The notes beneath the pieces were generated by a model. It was not told the origin of the DNA, did not search any database, and saw only the letters and a program-made list of their open reading frames with translations. A DNA stretch of 39,087 nt, from positions 1 through 39,087 of the forward strand of contig NZ_WQNH01000046.1 of assembly GCF_009812055.1 (NCBI RefSeq). Reading direction: 5' to 3'. Positions within the stretch are counted from its first letter, which is position 1. Every line of letters starts with the position of its first letter. A program made the position numbers and the translations under genes. Source of the DNA: Chelativorans xinjiangensis. Its GTDB lineage: Bacteria > Pseudomonadota > Alphaproteobacteria > Rhizobiales > Rhizobiaceae. Of the stretch, positions 16,141-23,293 are shown piece by piece.

Positions 16141-17093
16141 CTAGCTCTCCTCTGCCAGGCAAGGAACGGTCGCATGAAGAGCCTGACGGCATAGGTGGAG
16201 AGCGTCCCCAGCCCGCCGATGACAAGCATGCCGACGACGATATCGGGATAATTGATGAGGGAATAGGCGTTCCAGGTGAAGTAGCCGATGCCGTACTGGC
16301 CAGAGATGATCTCGCCGGCCAGAAGCGAGAACCAGCTCACGCCCATGCCGATGGCAAGCCCCGCCGCAATGCTGGGTAGGGCGGCTGGCAGGACGACGTG
16401 CCACAATATCTGTAGGCGCGAGGCGCCCAGCGATCTCGCCGCCCGCACCAGCACCTCCGGCGTCTGCTCGACGCCGTGCAGCGTGTTGAGAACTATCGGG
16501 AAAAGCGCCCCGAGGAAGGTGATGTAGATGATCGAGGACTCCTCCGTCGGCCACATCAGGATGGCGAGCGGAATCCAGGCGACGGCGGGGATCGGGCGCA
16601 GGATTTCGATATAAGGGTAGATGGCGGCGCGGGCGATACGTGAGCGCGCCATGACGACGCCGGCGGTGATGCCGAGGACGGCCGCCAGCAGATAGCCCGT
16701 CATGATGCGCTGCATGGAGACGCCGATGTGGATGTAGAAATCCTGCGTCGCGAGGTGGGCAAGGAAGGAACTGCCCACCCGGACAGGCGAGGGGACGTTC
16801 TCGAAATCGATGTAGAAGTCGAGCTTGTAGAGCGTGACGAGATGCCAGAGCACCAGGCCGGCAAGCAGCGCCCCCAGGCTGATCGCCATGGTAGGGCCGT
16901 GGCTTCGAAGCAGGCCCCAGGCAGCCGCCGCAAGACTTGCTCCAGGCGCCCGGTCACGTCCTGTTCCAGACGGGATCGGCCGCGCCGCCTGCATTCCGCC
17001 GACATCTTCGGCGCCGGTATCGCCGGTCTCTGGCATCTCCAATTCATTGGCGTGAGCTTTTGCGGACATGACGCTTATCTGTTCCCCTGTCAT
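16137..17093 (-). CDS. ABC importer permease, NitT/TauT (SsuC/TauC) family
   Basis: This 318-residue permease begins with an unusual hydrophilic extension of about 65 residues before the first TM. About six TMs follow. The segment EILRPIPAVAWIPLAILMW and the EAA-type loop VRAARSLGASRLQILWHVVL are characteristic of nitrate/sulfonate/taurine permeases. An internal ATG at 17069 (MSAKAHANELE) is an alternative start, with AGGGGAA somewhat far upstream. The stop overlaps the next gene as ATGA. As the only classical permease in the operon it would form a homodimer. Confidence 0.9.
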   Translation of the reverse strand: MTGEQISVMSAKAHANELEMPETGDTGAEDVGGMQAARPIPSGTGRDRAPGASLAAAAWGLLRSHGPTMAISLGALLAGLVLWHLVTLYKLDFYIDFENVPSPVRVGSSFLAHLATQDFYIHIGVSMQRIMTGYLLAAVLGITAGVVMARSRIARAAIYPYIEILRPIPAVAWIPLAILMWPTEESSIIYITFLGALFPIVLNTLHGVEQTPEVLVRAARSLGASRLQILWHVVLPAALPSIAAGLAIGMGVSWFSLLAGEIISGQYGIGYFTWNAYSLINYPDIVVGMLVIGGLGTLSTYAVRLFMRPFLAWQRRAR

Positions 17094-17120
17094 GAATGGC
17101 TTTTTGTGCTGTCCGGAGGC

Positions 17121-17138
17121 GCCGGCCCGGGGACCGGC
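17121..17138 (-). promoter_or_regulatory. GC-rich inverted repeat after the NosL-fused binding-protein gene
   Basis: GCCGG (17121-17125) and CCGGC (17134-17138) pair around an 8-nt loop, 20 bp past the binding-protein stop and before the permease. There is no U-run. It is in the same position as the stem-loop after the PotD-like gene and may limit read-through or protect the upstream message. Confidence 0.4.
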
Positions 17139-17158
17139 ATCCCAAAAGGCTCTTGCCG

Positions 17159-18529
17159 TCAGTCGGTCGGAGCAAAGGCGGCCACGGCGTCCGCCATGTC
17201 GATCACCTCGCCGCCGGCCTCCGCCGCATAGGCATCAGCTTCCGGCTTTCGCATGAAGGTCTCGTAGCCGCCATCGGGCGTGTGCACGAAGAAGGCGGTC
17301 TTGCCGAAAAGCTTCAGCCCCGTCTCCATGTCGTAGACATAGGTGGCGTTGAGCTTGGCGCCCGTGGCTTCGAATTCGGCCACCGCCTTAAGGAATTCAG
17401 GCATGGTGCCATAGGTCGAGATGCCGTCGCGCGCATGCCATATCTCGTTGGGCAGCCCTGCATTGGCATCGGCAGGGTCGATGACCGCCGCCTTGTCCGC
17501 CGCGTAGTCAAGGTCCATCTCGGCGTAGGCCGCTTTCACAAAGTCCTCGGTGATCCAGGCGTCGAAGTCGAGCGGCGGGATTGCCTGCTCGCGCTCCAGA
17601 ACACTGTGATCGAGTTTCAGCGCCTCGACCCATTCGTCCTTGATGGTCGGGTCGAGCGTCAGGTGGCCACCCTTGGAGAAATAGATGTAGAGGACTTCCT
17701 TCTCGACACCGGTCCATTTCTCCATCTGCTCGACGGCGTTCAAGGGATCGGCCTTGATCCAATCACCCGCATCTATGACCGCCTTCACGAAGGCCGTGAC
17801 AACTTCCGGATACTCCTGGGCAAAGTCTTCGCGGACGACGACACCGTGAAGATAGGGGACGCCCGTCTCGCTGCCGTCATAGATCTTGCGGCCCGTGCCG
17901 CGAAATTCCATCAGCTCCGACCAGGGGCAGAAATCTGCATGGGCGTCGATCTTGCCGGCGGCGATATTGGCGGCCCCGACAGCAGGACTCTGGTTCCTGA
18001 GCGAAATCTGCTCCACGCCGATATCGGAGTCCTGTAGCGCTTTCAGCAGCATGCCCCACGCGGCCGAGCCAACCGGGGTGGAAACCGCTTTGCCCTTCAG
18101 GTCATCGAAACTGTAGATGTCGGAAGCGACCGGAACGACCACGGCATTGCCGCTGCCCTTCAGATTGTAGCCGGTGCCGGCCACGTAGAGGGTTCGCAGG
18201 GACTCCGTCTCTTGAAACTTGGCACCGTTGACGATCAGCGGGTAGTCGCCCATCACGCCGATGTTCAGCTTGTTGGCGAGCATCTGGTTGGTAATGGGCC
18301 CGCCCGAGGTATAGTCGCTCCAGCTTATGTTGTAGGTCACATCGGCATAGGCCCCCTCCGTTGGGAGATGCTTTTCCAGTAGCTGAAGTTCCTTGACGAC
18401 GATGCCAGCCATATAGGTGTCGGTGCACATGCTTTGATGCCCAATGGCGATGTCGATCGTCTTGGCAAAAGCCGGAAGTGAGACTGTCAGCGCGAGCCCG
18501 AGCCCGAGCACAAGCGAACGATGTTTCAT
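17159..18529 (-). CDS. NitT/TauT-type substrate-binding protein with C-terminal NosL-like domain
   Basis: This 456-residue secreted protein has a signal ending ...SLPAFA-KT (about residue 22). Residues about 24-340 follow the SsuA/NrtA/ThiY fold, with NKLNIGVMGDYPLIVNGAKF, the VSTPVGSAAWGMLLKAL lobe and VREDFAQEYPEVV. The family usually has about 310-340 residues, so some 110 are extra. Residues about 370-450 read ATYVYDMETG, then TAFFVHTPDGGYETF, then ADAYAAEAGGEVIDM. This resembles the C-terminal half of the copper-binding NosL family, without its N-terminal Cys/Met site. The start at 18529 has GAGGAG upstream. I infer a ligand-binding protein with an added metal- or partner-binding module. 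The substrate is unknown. Confidence 0.82.
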   Translation of the reverse strand: MKHRSLVLGLGLALTVSLPAFAKTIDIAIGHQSMCTDTYMAGIVVKELQLLEKHLPTEGAYADVTYNISWSDYTSGGPITNQMLANKLNIGVMGDYPLIVNGAKFQETESLRTLYVAGTGYNLKGSGNAVVVPVASDIYSFDDLKGKAVSTPVGSAAWGMLLKALQDSDIGVEQISLRNQSPAVGAANIAAGKIDAHADFCPWSELMEFRGTGRKIYDGSETGVPYLHGVVVREDFAQEYPEVVTAFVKAVIDAGDWIKADPLNAVEQMEKWTGVEKEVLYIYFSKGGHLTLDPTIKDEWVEALKLDHSVLEREQAIPPLDFDAWITEDFVKAAYAEMDLDYAADKAAVIDPADANAGLPNEIWHARDGISTYGTMPEFLKAVAEFEATGAKLNATYVYDMETGLKLFGKTAFFVHTPDGGYETFMRKPEADAYAAEAGGEVIDMADAVAAFAPTD

Positions 18530-18749
18530 TGGCTGCTCCTCAGTGCCTGTTTGTCTTAAGCCACCACAAGCAACGCAATTCCCATGCCAGTTCCGGATAT
18601 GCGGGGCTGGAAGGTCACATAAAGTATTGGTTTTATAGGGGAATCCTGATGCTGCAGCGCAAAATTCAGTCCCCAGTTTGGGTGCTGCTGCGAAATTGGA
18701 GCCTATGCCGAATGCAGATGCTTGCTGAATCAACAGGAAGCATGGGCAA

Positions 18750-18786
18750 GAACTAATACAAGTTCAGCTGCTCGACTTGCGTCGAG
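18750..18786. promoter_or_regulatory. Tandem inverted repeats, candidate operator
   Basis: GAACT/AGTTC (18750-18754 and 18761-18765) and CTCGAC/GTCGAG (18771-18776 and 18781-18786) are perfect inverted repeats 5 bp apart. On the minus strand the first reads GAACTTGTATTAGTTC, which resembles the ACTTGTAT-type half-sites of HutC/GntR regulators. A HutC-type gene lies 0.6 kb away. A link to that regulator is inference only. Confidence 0.35.
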
Positions 18787-18863
18787 TTGCAAACATGACC
18801 GACGAAGCAACCGGAAAAACGGCAGAATTCGTCAGTCCTGTTCTTCAAGTGTCGTGATATTTG

Positions 18864-18879
18864 CGTCCGGAGCCGGACG
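18864..18879 (-). terminator. Hairpin after the TlpA-like gene, weak terminator candidate
   Basis: CGTCCGG-AG-CCGGACG is a perfect 7-bp inverted repeat beginning 7 bp past the TlpA-like stop codon. No T-tract follows on the minus strand, so it is not a canonical intrinsic terminator. It may still reduce read-through or stabilise the 3' end. Confidence 0.4.
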
Positions 18880-18886
18880 ATTTCGA

Positions 18887-19420
18887 TCAGGAGGCGCCGA
18901 GCTTCAGAAGCTGGTCGCGGATGGCGGGGCTGTCCCATTCGAGGCTGCCCATCACCGCATAGCGCACCTGGCCGGCGGGATCGAGTACATAGCTGACCGG
19001 CAGCCCGCGAATATGCCAGGCTGAGGCGAGGCTGCTTGCAAGGTCGGTGAGAACCGACAGCCCATCATCGTCGATCTGGTCAAGGAACCTGCCGATGCGC
19101 TCGGAAGTGTCGCCGAGATTGACCGCGAGGATGGCGAACCGCTCGGCCGGCAGTTGGCGGCTAAGCCGGGCGAGGGATGGTATCTCCGCACGGCAGGGCG
19201 GGCACCAAGCCGCCCAGAAAGCGACGACGGTCACCTTGCCTCGATAGTCGGCCAAGCGGTGGAGCTTTCCGCCGAGATCGGGAATGTCAAGGCTCGGCCC
19301 CTCCAGCGACGCCGGAACCTCCACGAGCGCGGAAGCGGCCGCGGATCGGGGGAGGATGGCGAGCGGACACGCCGCGGCGGCCAGCCGGAGGAACTGCCGT
19401 CTGCCGATCACCCCTACCAT
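18887..19420 (-). CDS. TlpA-like periplasmic thioredoxin (thiol-disulfide protein)
   Basis: This 177-residue protein has a twin-arginine-like leader (GRRQFLRLAAAACPLAIL) and a thioredoxin fold. The redox motif WCPPC is at residues 72-76, and a cis-Pro segment RGLPVSYVLDPAG follows. This fits the TlpA/ResA family, which reduces cysteines of apocytochromes c, SCO or CuA sites in the periplasm. Its start overlaps the GntR stop by 7 bp. Next to SCO, PCuAC and cytochrome c genes it is a plausible reductant for SCO or for the heme-binding cysteines of the cytochrome. Tat export would be atypical for TlpA and is only suggested by the RR. Confidence 0.88.
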   Translation of the reverse strand: MVGVIGRRQFLRLAAAACPLAILPRSAAASALVEVPASLEGPSLDIPDLGGKLHRLADYRGKVTVVAFWAAWCPPCRAEIPSLARLSRQLPAERFAILAVNLGDTSERIGRFLDQIDDDGLSVLTDLASSLASAWHIRGLPVSYVLDPAGQVRYAVMGSLEWDSPAIRDQLLKLGAS

Positions 19421-20196
19421 CGCGGCACCCTTAGCTTGAACCGATGGGATTCAGCGCGGCCGAAGAGGTATTCGAAGTCGATAGGCCGGCATCTTTGGTC
19501 ATAGGTCAGCCGCTCGATGCGGATCAGCTTTTCGCCCGCGTCGAGTCCTAGCTGGTCGCGCACCTTTGGCTCCGGCAACACAACATCCATCACGATATCG
19601 GCAAAGCCGATTTCGACGCTGAGCGAGGTCTCGATCAGCTTGAATATGTCGACATTGGCCAGATCGAGACCAAGCAGCGATTCACCGATCTCGAGTGGGA
19701 AGAAGCTGACGTCCATGGACATCGTCACGTTCGCGGCAATTCGCAGGCGCTCGATCTTGATGACCGGTGCGCCACGCTCCAGCTGCAGGGCCTGCGCCAC
19801 TTCCGGCGGGGCCTTGATCCGGCCGGCGCTTAGCACCTGAGAGCGCGTCACAACGCCGAGCGGAGCCATGATCTCGCCAAACCCCTGGAGACGGCCGAGA
19901 TCCTGGGTCGCCTGCAGGTTCCGCACCACATGGCCCTTGCCCTGATGACCATCCACGAGCTGTGCCTCTCGCAGGAGGTCGAGCGCCATCCGCACGGTAA
20001 CCCGGCTGACTCCGAAGCGCTTCGCCAATTCGTTCTCGCTCGGCAGGCAGGTGCCGGGCCGATACTCGCCCGCAAGAATGCCGCGCATCAGCTCATCCTT
20101 GACCTTCCTGTATTTCGGAACCCGGCCGACCTGTTGCAGCGCGGCGCGACGAAGCGTCATCGGCCGTGCCTGCTCTGCGGCCATCAACGATGCCAT
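19414..20196 (-). CDS. GntR-family regulator, HutC subfamily (UTRA domain)
   Basis: This 260-residue regulator has an N-terminal winged helix (YRKVKDELMRGILAGEYRPG; SENELAKRFGVSRVTVRMAL) followed by a UTRA ligand domain (about 105-255) ending in FEYLFGRAESHRFKLRV. HutC-type regulators bind small ligands and release operators with short inverted repeats. The ATG at 20196 (MASLMAAEQ) is chosen because AAGGAG lies upstream at good spacing. It sits inside the operon between the HEAT-repeat and TlpA-like genes, so it is the best candidate for the substrate-responsive regulator of the locus. Confidence 0.9.
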   Translation of the reverse strand: MASLMAAEQARPMTLRRAALQQVGRVPKYRKVKDELMRGILAGEYRPGTCLPSENELAKRFGVSRVTVRMALDLLREAQLVDGHQGKGHVVRNLQATQDLGRLQGFGEIMAPLGVVTRSQVLSAGRIKAPPEVAQALQLERGAPVIKIERLRIAANVTMSMDVSFFPLEIGESLLGLDLANVDIFKLIETSLSVEIGFADIVMDVVLPEPKVRDQLGLDAGEKLIRIERLTYDQRCRPIDFEYLFGRAESHRFKLRVPRW

Positions 20197-20270
20197 TGCC
20201 AATGCTCCTTCCTGGGTAAGCCTCGCTACCTGGGTCGAACAAAATACGACGGTGGCGGCCGATCGCCTCC

Positions 20271-21227
20271 TTAGCCGGCGATACGGCTCAGCGCCCACCG
20301 CACATTCTTGCGTACATCCGGATCAGCATCATCAACAAGCTTCTCGAGATAGACAAGCGCGGCGCCGTCGGCGATCTCGCCGAGCGCGGCGGCGGCCTCC
20401 TTCCTCAGATTGCCGATCTGATGATTGAGAGCCGGCGCTATGGCGTGGACGGCCTTGGCGGCCTTCAACTGCCCGAGGCTGCGAACAGCCTTCAGCCGAA
20501 CCTGCCAGAAGGCGTCGTCAAGCTTGACCATGAGCGGATCGACTGCCTGGCGAAAGCCGGACCTGCCAAGCACCTCGGCAGCCGTCTCGCGAACTGCCCA
20601 GTCCTCGTCGCGCAAGGCGCCGATGAGCGCGTCGGCGACATGGGGCGATGCGGAAAAGGCGAGGGCTCCCACCGCCGTGCGCCTGACCTCGGGGGAGGTG
20701 TCGCGGCAGCGGCCGATCAACGCCGGCAGGGCCTCGTCGGGCTTCAAGTAGGCGACCACGCCGATAGCCTGCACACGGACCTCAGGTTCGGGGTCGCTCA
20801 GCGCCTTGAGCCCGCTCGCCAGCGCATCCGGGTTACGCAATTCCTTGAGACCGCGAAGCGCGCCGGCGCGCACGAGCGCACTTTCATGCTGGGTGAGCGG
20901 CAGGATCGGCACGGCGGCCTGTGGGTCCTTCATCTCGGCGAGACTATCGGCCGCCGCTTGCGCGACGCGCAGATCGCTGTCCTGCAGTCCGATGGTGAGG
21001 GCGGCTGCCGTTTCCGCCCCGTCGAACTCCCCGAGTGCAATGGCCGCCTGCAGCCGCACTTCGGCGCTGCCATCCTTGAGCGCGTTGCCTATATGGGCGA
21101 TGGCTTCGGGTGCGGCCGTGTCGGCCAGTTCCATCACCGTGACGCGGCGGACGGCGGGGTCGTCGTCTGTCAGCCCGACCGCCAGATCCTCGACATCGCT
21201 GAAATTCTCGAAGGGTTGAAGCGTCAT
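20271..21227 (-). CDS. HEAT-repeat protein
   Basis: This 318-residue protein has no signal peptide and consists of about nine HEAT/PBS-lyase-type repeats of roughly 31 residues. Their recurring pattern is DPxVRxxAxxALGxL, as in DPEPEVRVQAIGVVAYLKP and DEDWAVRETAAEVLGRSGF. Such scaffolds bind protein partners. Its gene begins 7 bp after the AprB-like ferredoxin, so it was probably kept with the AprAB-like pair as a chaperone, assembly factor or electron-transfer scaffold. No catalytic residues are recognisable. Known AprAB systems use AprM or QmoABC as partners, and this protein resembles neither. Confidence 0.88.
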   Translation of the reverse strand: MTLQPFENFSDVEDLAVGLTDDDPAVRRVTVMELADTAAPEAIAHIGNALKDGSAEVRLQAAIALGEFDGAETAAALTIGLQDSDLRVAQAAADSLAEMKDPQAAVPILPLTQHESALVRAGALRGLKELRNPDALASGLKALSDPEPEVRVQAIGVVAYLKPDEALPALIGRCRDTSPEVRRTAVGALAFSASPHVADALIGALRDEDWAVRETAAEVLGRSGFRQAVDPLMVKLDDAFWQVRLKAVRSLGQLKAAKAVHAIAPALNHQIGNLRKEAAAALGEIADGAALVYLEKLVDDADPDVRKNVRWALSRIAG

Positions 21228-21234
21228 GCCGCCC

Positions 21235-21468
21235 TCACTTCAGGAGATAGGGGATATTGACGGTGACGGCGCCGGTCGGGCAATCCGCCTCGCAAGGCAT
21301 GCAGTACCAGCACTCGTCATATTTCATGTACGCCTTGCCGGTCAGGTCGCTGATCCTCAGGACGTCGAGCGGGCAGACATCGACGCAGACCGTGCAGCCC
21401 TTATCGGCGATGCACTTTCCCTCGTCTACGACGACGGGGACGGATGTGGCTGTGTTGGCTAGCGGCAT
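21235..21468 (-). CDS. AprB-like ferredoxin with two [4Fe-4S] clusters
   Basis: This 77-residue ferredoxin has eight cysteines: C19, C25, C28, C32 (spacing x5-x2-x3) and C53, C56, C59, C63 (CxxCxxCxxxCP). The longer x5 gap in the first set and the segment KAYMKYDECWYCMPCEADCP resemble AprB, the beta subunit of APS reductase. AprB is normally about 140-150 residues with a C-terminal tail that wraps AprA, and that tail is missing here. The ATG at 21468 is 25 bp after the flavoprotein stop. It probably relays electrons from the flavoprotein FAD. The acceptor is unknown. Confidence 0.85.
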   Translation of the reverse strand: MPLANTATSVPVVVDEGKCIADKGCTVCVDVCPLDVLRISDLTGKAYMKYDECWYCMPCEADCPTGAVTVNIPYLLK

Positions 21469-21493
21469 CGTTCTCGAACTCCGGGGCTGCGTG

Positions 21494-23230
21494 TCAGGCC
21501 TGCGCCCGGACCCGCTGGTTGTAGTAGGCATCCTTCTCGTCGTCGGCGATGGGGATGATGTAAGGCTGGACCGCACGCTTCTCGCAGGACATCGCACCGT
21601 CCATTTTGGACAGGAGGACATGGCAGTTCCACGCCTCGTCATCGCGCTCGGGATGGTCCACCCGCCAGTGATAAAGACCCCAGCGGCTCTCCTGGCGGAA
21701 GAGCGAGGCGAAAGCCGCCATGTCGGCGCAGTCGAGGATGCTTGCCACTTCGGCCGCGCGCATCAGCTCATGCGCGTCGCGGGCGACCATGGCGTTCTCC
21801 ATATCTTCGCGCACCTCCGCCAGCCGCGCCTGGCAGATTTCGTACTTCTTCGTCACCTTGGGCGGCTGCAGATAGTCGTTCACGAGGCGGCGGATCTTGT
21901 ATTCGATCTGGTTGGGCGGAATTCCGTCCTCTCTCCTGGTAGGTGCCAGCACCCGCTCCCGCTCCACGGCGATAGCTTCTCCGTCATAGTCATCGAAATC
22001 CACCTCCGCCGCGAAATCGATCGCGTCCTCGCCGGCGACCGCGCCGTTCGTGAAGGCACCAAGCATGTAGTTGTGCGGCACGCTCGCCATGTCGCCGGCC
22101 GCATAGAGGCCGGGAATGGTTGTACGTGCGAACTCGTCGACATAGACGCCGGAGGCTGAGTGGCCCGAGCAGAAGCCGATCTCGGAAATGTGCATCTCGA
22201 TCATGTCACGGGCGTATTTCGTGCCGCGCCCGTCGTGGAAACGGCCGCGGGTCGGGCGTTCAACCGTATGCAGGATCTGCTCGATGTGGTTCGCCGTGTC
22301 CTCGTGCAGGTGGTTGAGCTTGAGGAAGACCGGACCTTTGCCCGACATCAACTCGTTGTAGAACTCCTGCATCATCTGTCCGGACCAGTAGTCGCACTCG
22401 ATGAAGCGCTCGTTTCGGCTGTTGGCCGTGTAGCCGCCGAAGGGGCCGGCGACATAGGCGCAGGCGGGGCCGTTATAGTCCTTGATCAGCGGGTTGATCT
22501 GGAAGCACTCCAGATTGGCGAGCTTTGCGCCGGCGTGGTAGGCCATGGCATAGCCCTCGCCTGAATTGGCCGCGTTCTCGTAGGTGCCGAAAAGATAGCC
22601 CGAGGTCGGCAGGCCAAGCCGACCGGCGGCTCCCATGCACATGATCACGGCCTTGGCCCTGATGACCAGGAATTCGCCGCTGCGCGTATTCACAGCGATG
22701 GCGCCCGCCGCACGCCCCCTTTTGCCGGTCAGGAGGCGGGTGGCCATGAAGCGGTTGGAGATGAGCACGCGCATGCGACGTAGCTGGCGATAAAGCGCCT
22801 TCTTGACCGTGTCGCCGTTCGGCATGGGCAGGACGTAGGTCCCCATGTGATGGACCTTCTTCACGTCATATTCGCCGGTCTCGTCCTTCTGGAACCGGAT
22901 GCCGAACTGGTCGAGCTCCTGGATGATCGAATAGCAGTTCTGGGCGTATTTGTAGACGGCGGCCTGATCGCAGATGCCGTCATTGGCGATGGTGATTTCC
23001 TTCGTGTACTGCTCCGGCGTCGAATGCCCGGGAATGACGGCATTGTTCAACCCGTCCATACCCATCGAGATGGCGCCGGAGCGCTTCACATTCGCTTTCT
23101 CCAAGAGGATGACCGTGGCTTCCGGATTTTTCTTCCGGGCCTTGTAGGCTGCCATCGGCCCGGCCGTGCCGCCGCCGATGACAAGCACGTCGCACTCCAC
23201 TTCCGACAGGCCCGACCGGATATCATCCAT
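21494..23230 (-). CDS. AprA-like FAD-dependent oxidoreductase (fumarate reductase/APS reductase superfamily)
   Basis: This 578-residue cytosolic flavoprotein has an N-terminal FAD-binding motif VLVIGGGTAGPMAA (about 16-29) and a second FAD segment GLYAAGDMASVPHNYMLGAF. EKANVKRSGAISMGMDGLNN and the late ESRWGLYHWRVDHP resemble the alpha subunit of adenylylsulfate reductase more than succinate dehydrogenase. No signal peptide is present. It is followed by an AprB-like ferredoxin, like aprBA pairs, but no sat, aprM or qmo genes are near. It may oxidise or reduce a sulfur or carbon compound with electrons passed through the ferredoxin. I could not confirm the AMP/sulfite-binding residues. The start has AGGAG upstream. 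Confidence 0.85.
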   Translation of the reverse strand: MDDIRSGLSEVECDVLVIGGGTAGPMAAYKARKKNPEATVILLEKANVKRSGAISMGMDGLNNAVIPGHSTPEQYTKEITIANDGICDQAAVYKYAQNCYSIIQELDQFGIRFQKDETGEYDVKKVHHMGTYVLPMPNGDTVKKALYRQLRRMRVLISNRFMATRLLTGKRGRAAGAIAVNTRSGEFLVIRAKAVIMCMGAAGRLGLPTSGYLFGTYENAANSGEGYAMAYHAGAKLANLECFQINPLIKDYNGPACAYVAGPFGGYTANSRNERFIECDYWSGQMMQEFYNELMSGKGPVFLKLNHLHEDTANHIEQILHTVERPTRGRFHDGRGTKYARDMIEMHISEIGFCSGHSASGVYVDEFARTTIPGLYAAGDMASVPHNYMLGAFTNGAVAGEDAIDFAAEVDFDDYDGEAIAVERERVLAPTRREDGIPPNQIEYKIRRLVNDYLQPPKVTKKYEICQARLAEVREDMENAMVARDAHELMRAAEVASILDCADMAAFASLFRQESRWGLYHWRVDHPERDDEAWNCHVLLSKMDGAMSCEKRAVQPYIIPIADDEKDAYYNQRVRAQA

Positions 23231-23293
23231 TCCTGCTCTCCTGAAAAATAGGCTTCTGCGACAAGGCTAGACCCGGAGGCGGCGGACTGTCCG

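Larger units (their letters stand above)
18530..18886. other. 357-bp intergenic region, probable promoter of the ABC/copper operon
   Basis: No gene is seen between the TlpA-like gene and the binding-protein gene. Two inverted repeats sit together, GAACT-AATACA-AGTTC at 18750-18765 and CTCGAC-TTGC-GTCGAG at 18771-18786. They are about 220-255 bp upstream of the binding-protein start. An AT-rich CCCCTATAAAACC stretch (minus strand, about 18628-18640) could contain a -10 element. A perfect 7-2-7 hairpin at 18864-18879 follows the TlpA-like stop. The region therefore probably ends the upstream transcript weakly and restarts transcription. Confidence 0.45.

Noticed and set aside
21235-23230. A genuine dissimilatory APS reductase (aprBA) for sulfur oxidation
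   Set aside because: No sat, aprM, qmo, dsr or sox genes are nearby, the ferredoxin lacks the AprB tail, and catalytic residues could not be verified. It is kept as AprAB-like only.
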